Of a stretch of DNA of 5,527 nt, positions 5,520 to 5,527 are shown piece after piece. Source of the DNA: UBA4823 sp034436035 (lineage in GTDB: Bacteria > Chloroflexota > Anaerolineae > Anaerolineales > UBA4823); assembly GCA_034436035.1 (NCBI GenBank), contig DAOTVW010000333.1, forward strand, positions 1 through 5,527. The letters are read 5' to 3'. The stretch's first letter is position 1; each line of letters opens with the position of its first letter. Under the pieces are notes generated by a model. That model was not told where the DNA came from and made no database searches. It saw only the letters and a program-made list of their open reading frames with translations. Both the position numbers and the translations under genes were made by a program.

Positions 5520-5527
5520 CGATGTAA

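Overview
The window looks like chromosomal DNA from a mid-GC bacterium, most likely a member of the Chloroflexota (Anaerolineae-like). Three things point there: a pair of short membrane-anchored proteins with a 'AYxADxxLxxAxxRxALL' helical core of a type I associate with that group, a lipoprotein serpin, and dense arrays of short hairpin repeats between genes. This placement comes from recall and pattern, not from a search. No rRNA, tRNA, CRISPR array, transposase or phage gene is visible.

Layout. Bases 1-554 hold no credible gene. They form a cluster of short hairpins arranged in three copies of a roughly 120-140 bp unit, flanked by a 12-bp inverted repeat. Bases 595-1887 (minus) encode a secreted, lipid-anchored serpin. 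A 131-bp divergent intergenic region (1888-2018) separates it from a two-gene plus-strand operon: a 119-aa membrane-anchored protein (2019-2378) and a 291-aa membrane-anchored protein (2375-3250). These overlap by ATGA and are recognisably paralogous in their N-terminal parts. Bases 3247-5484 (minus) encode a complete RecD2-type 5'->3' DNA helicase, convergent with the operon. The two stop codons overlap by four bases. A possible extended -10 promoter for the helicase lies at 5511-5519.

How the genes relate. The serpin and the two anchored proteins would all act on the outer face of the membrane, and they share a divergent promoter region, so common regulation is possible but unproven. RecD2 is a cytoplasmic DNA-repair helicase, and its position next to them looks incidental. 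No obvious new defence or biosynthetic system is present. The most interesting items are the hairpin cluster, where one stem keeps pairing through two compensatory base-pair changes between copies; the tandem paralogous membrane proteins; and a strong inverted repeat inside the last codons of the 291-aa gene, where a shared terminator for the convergent genes would be expected.
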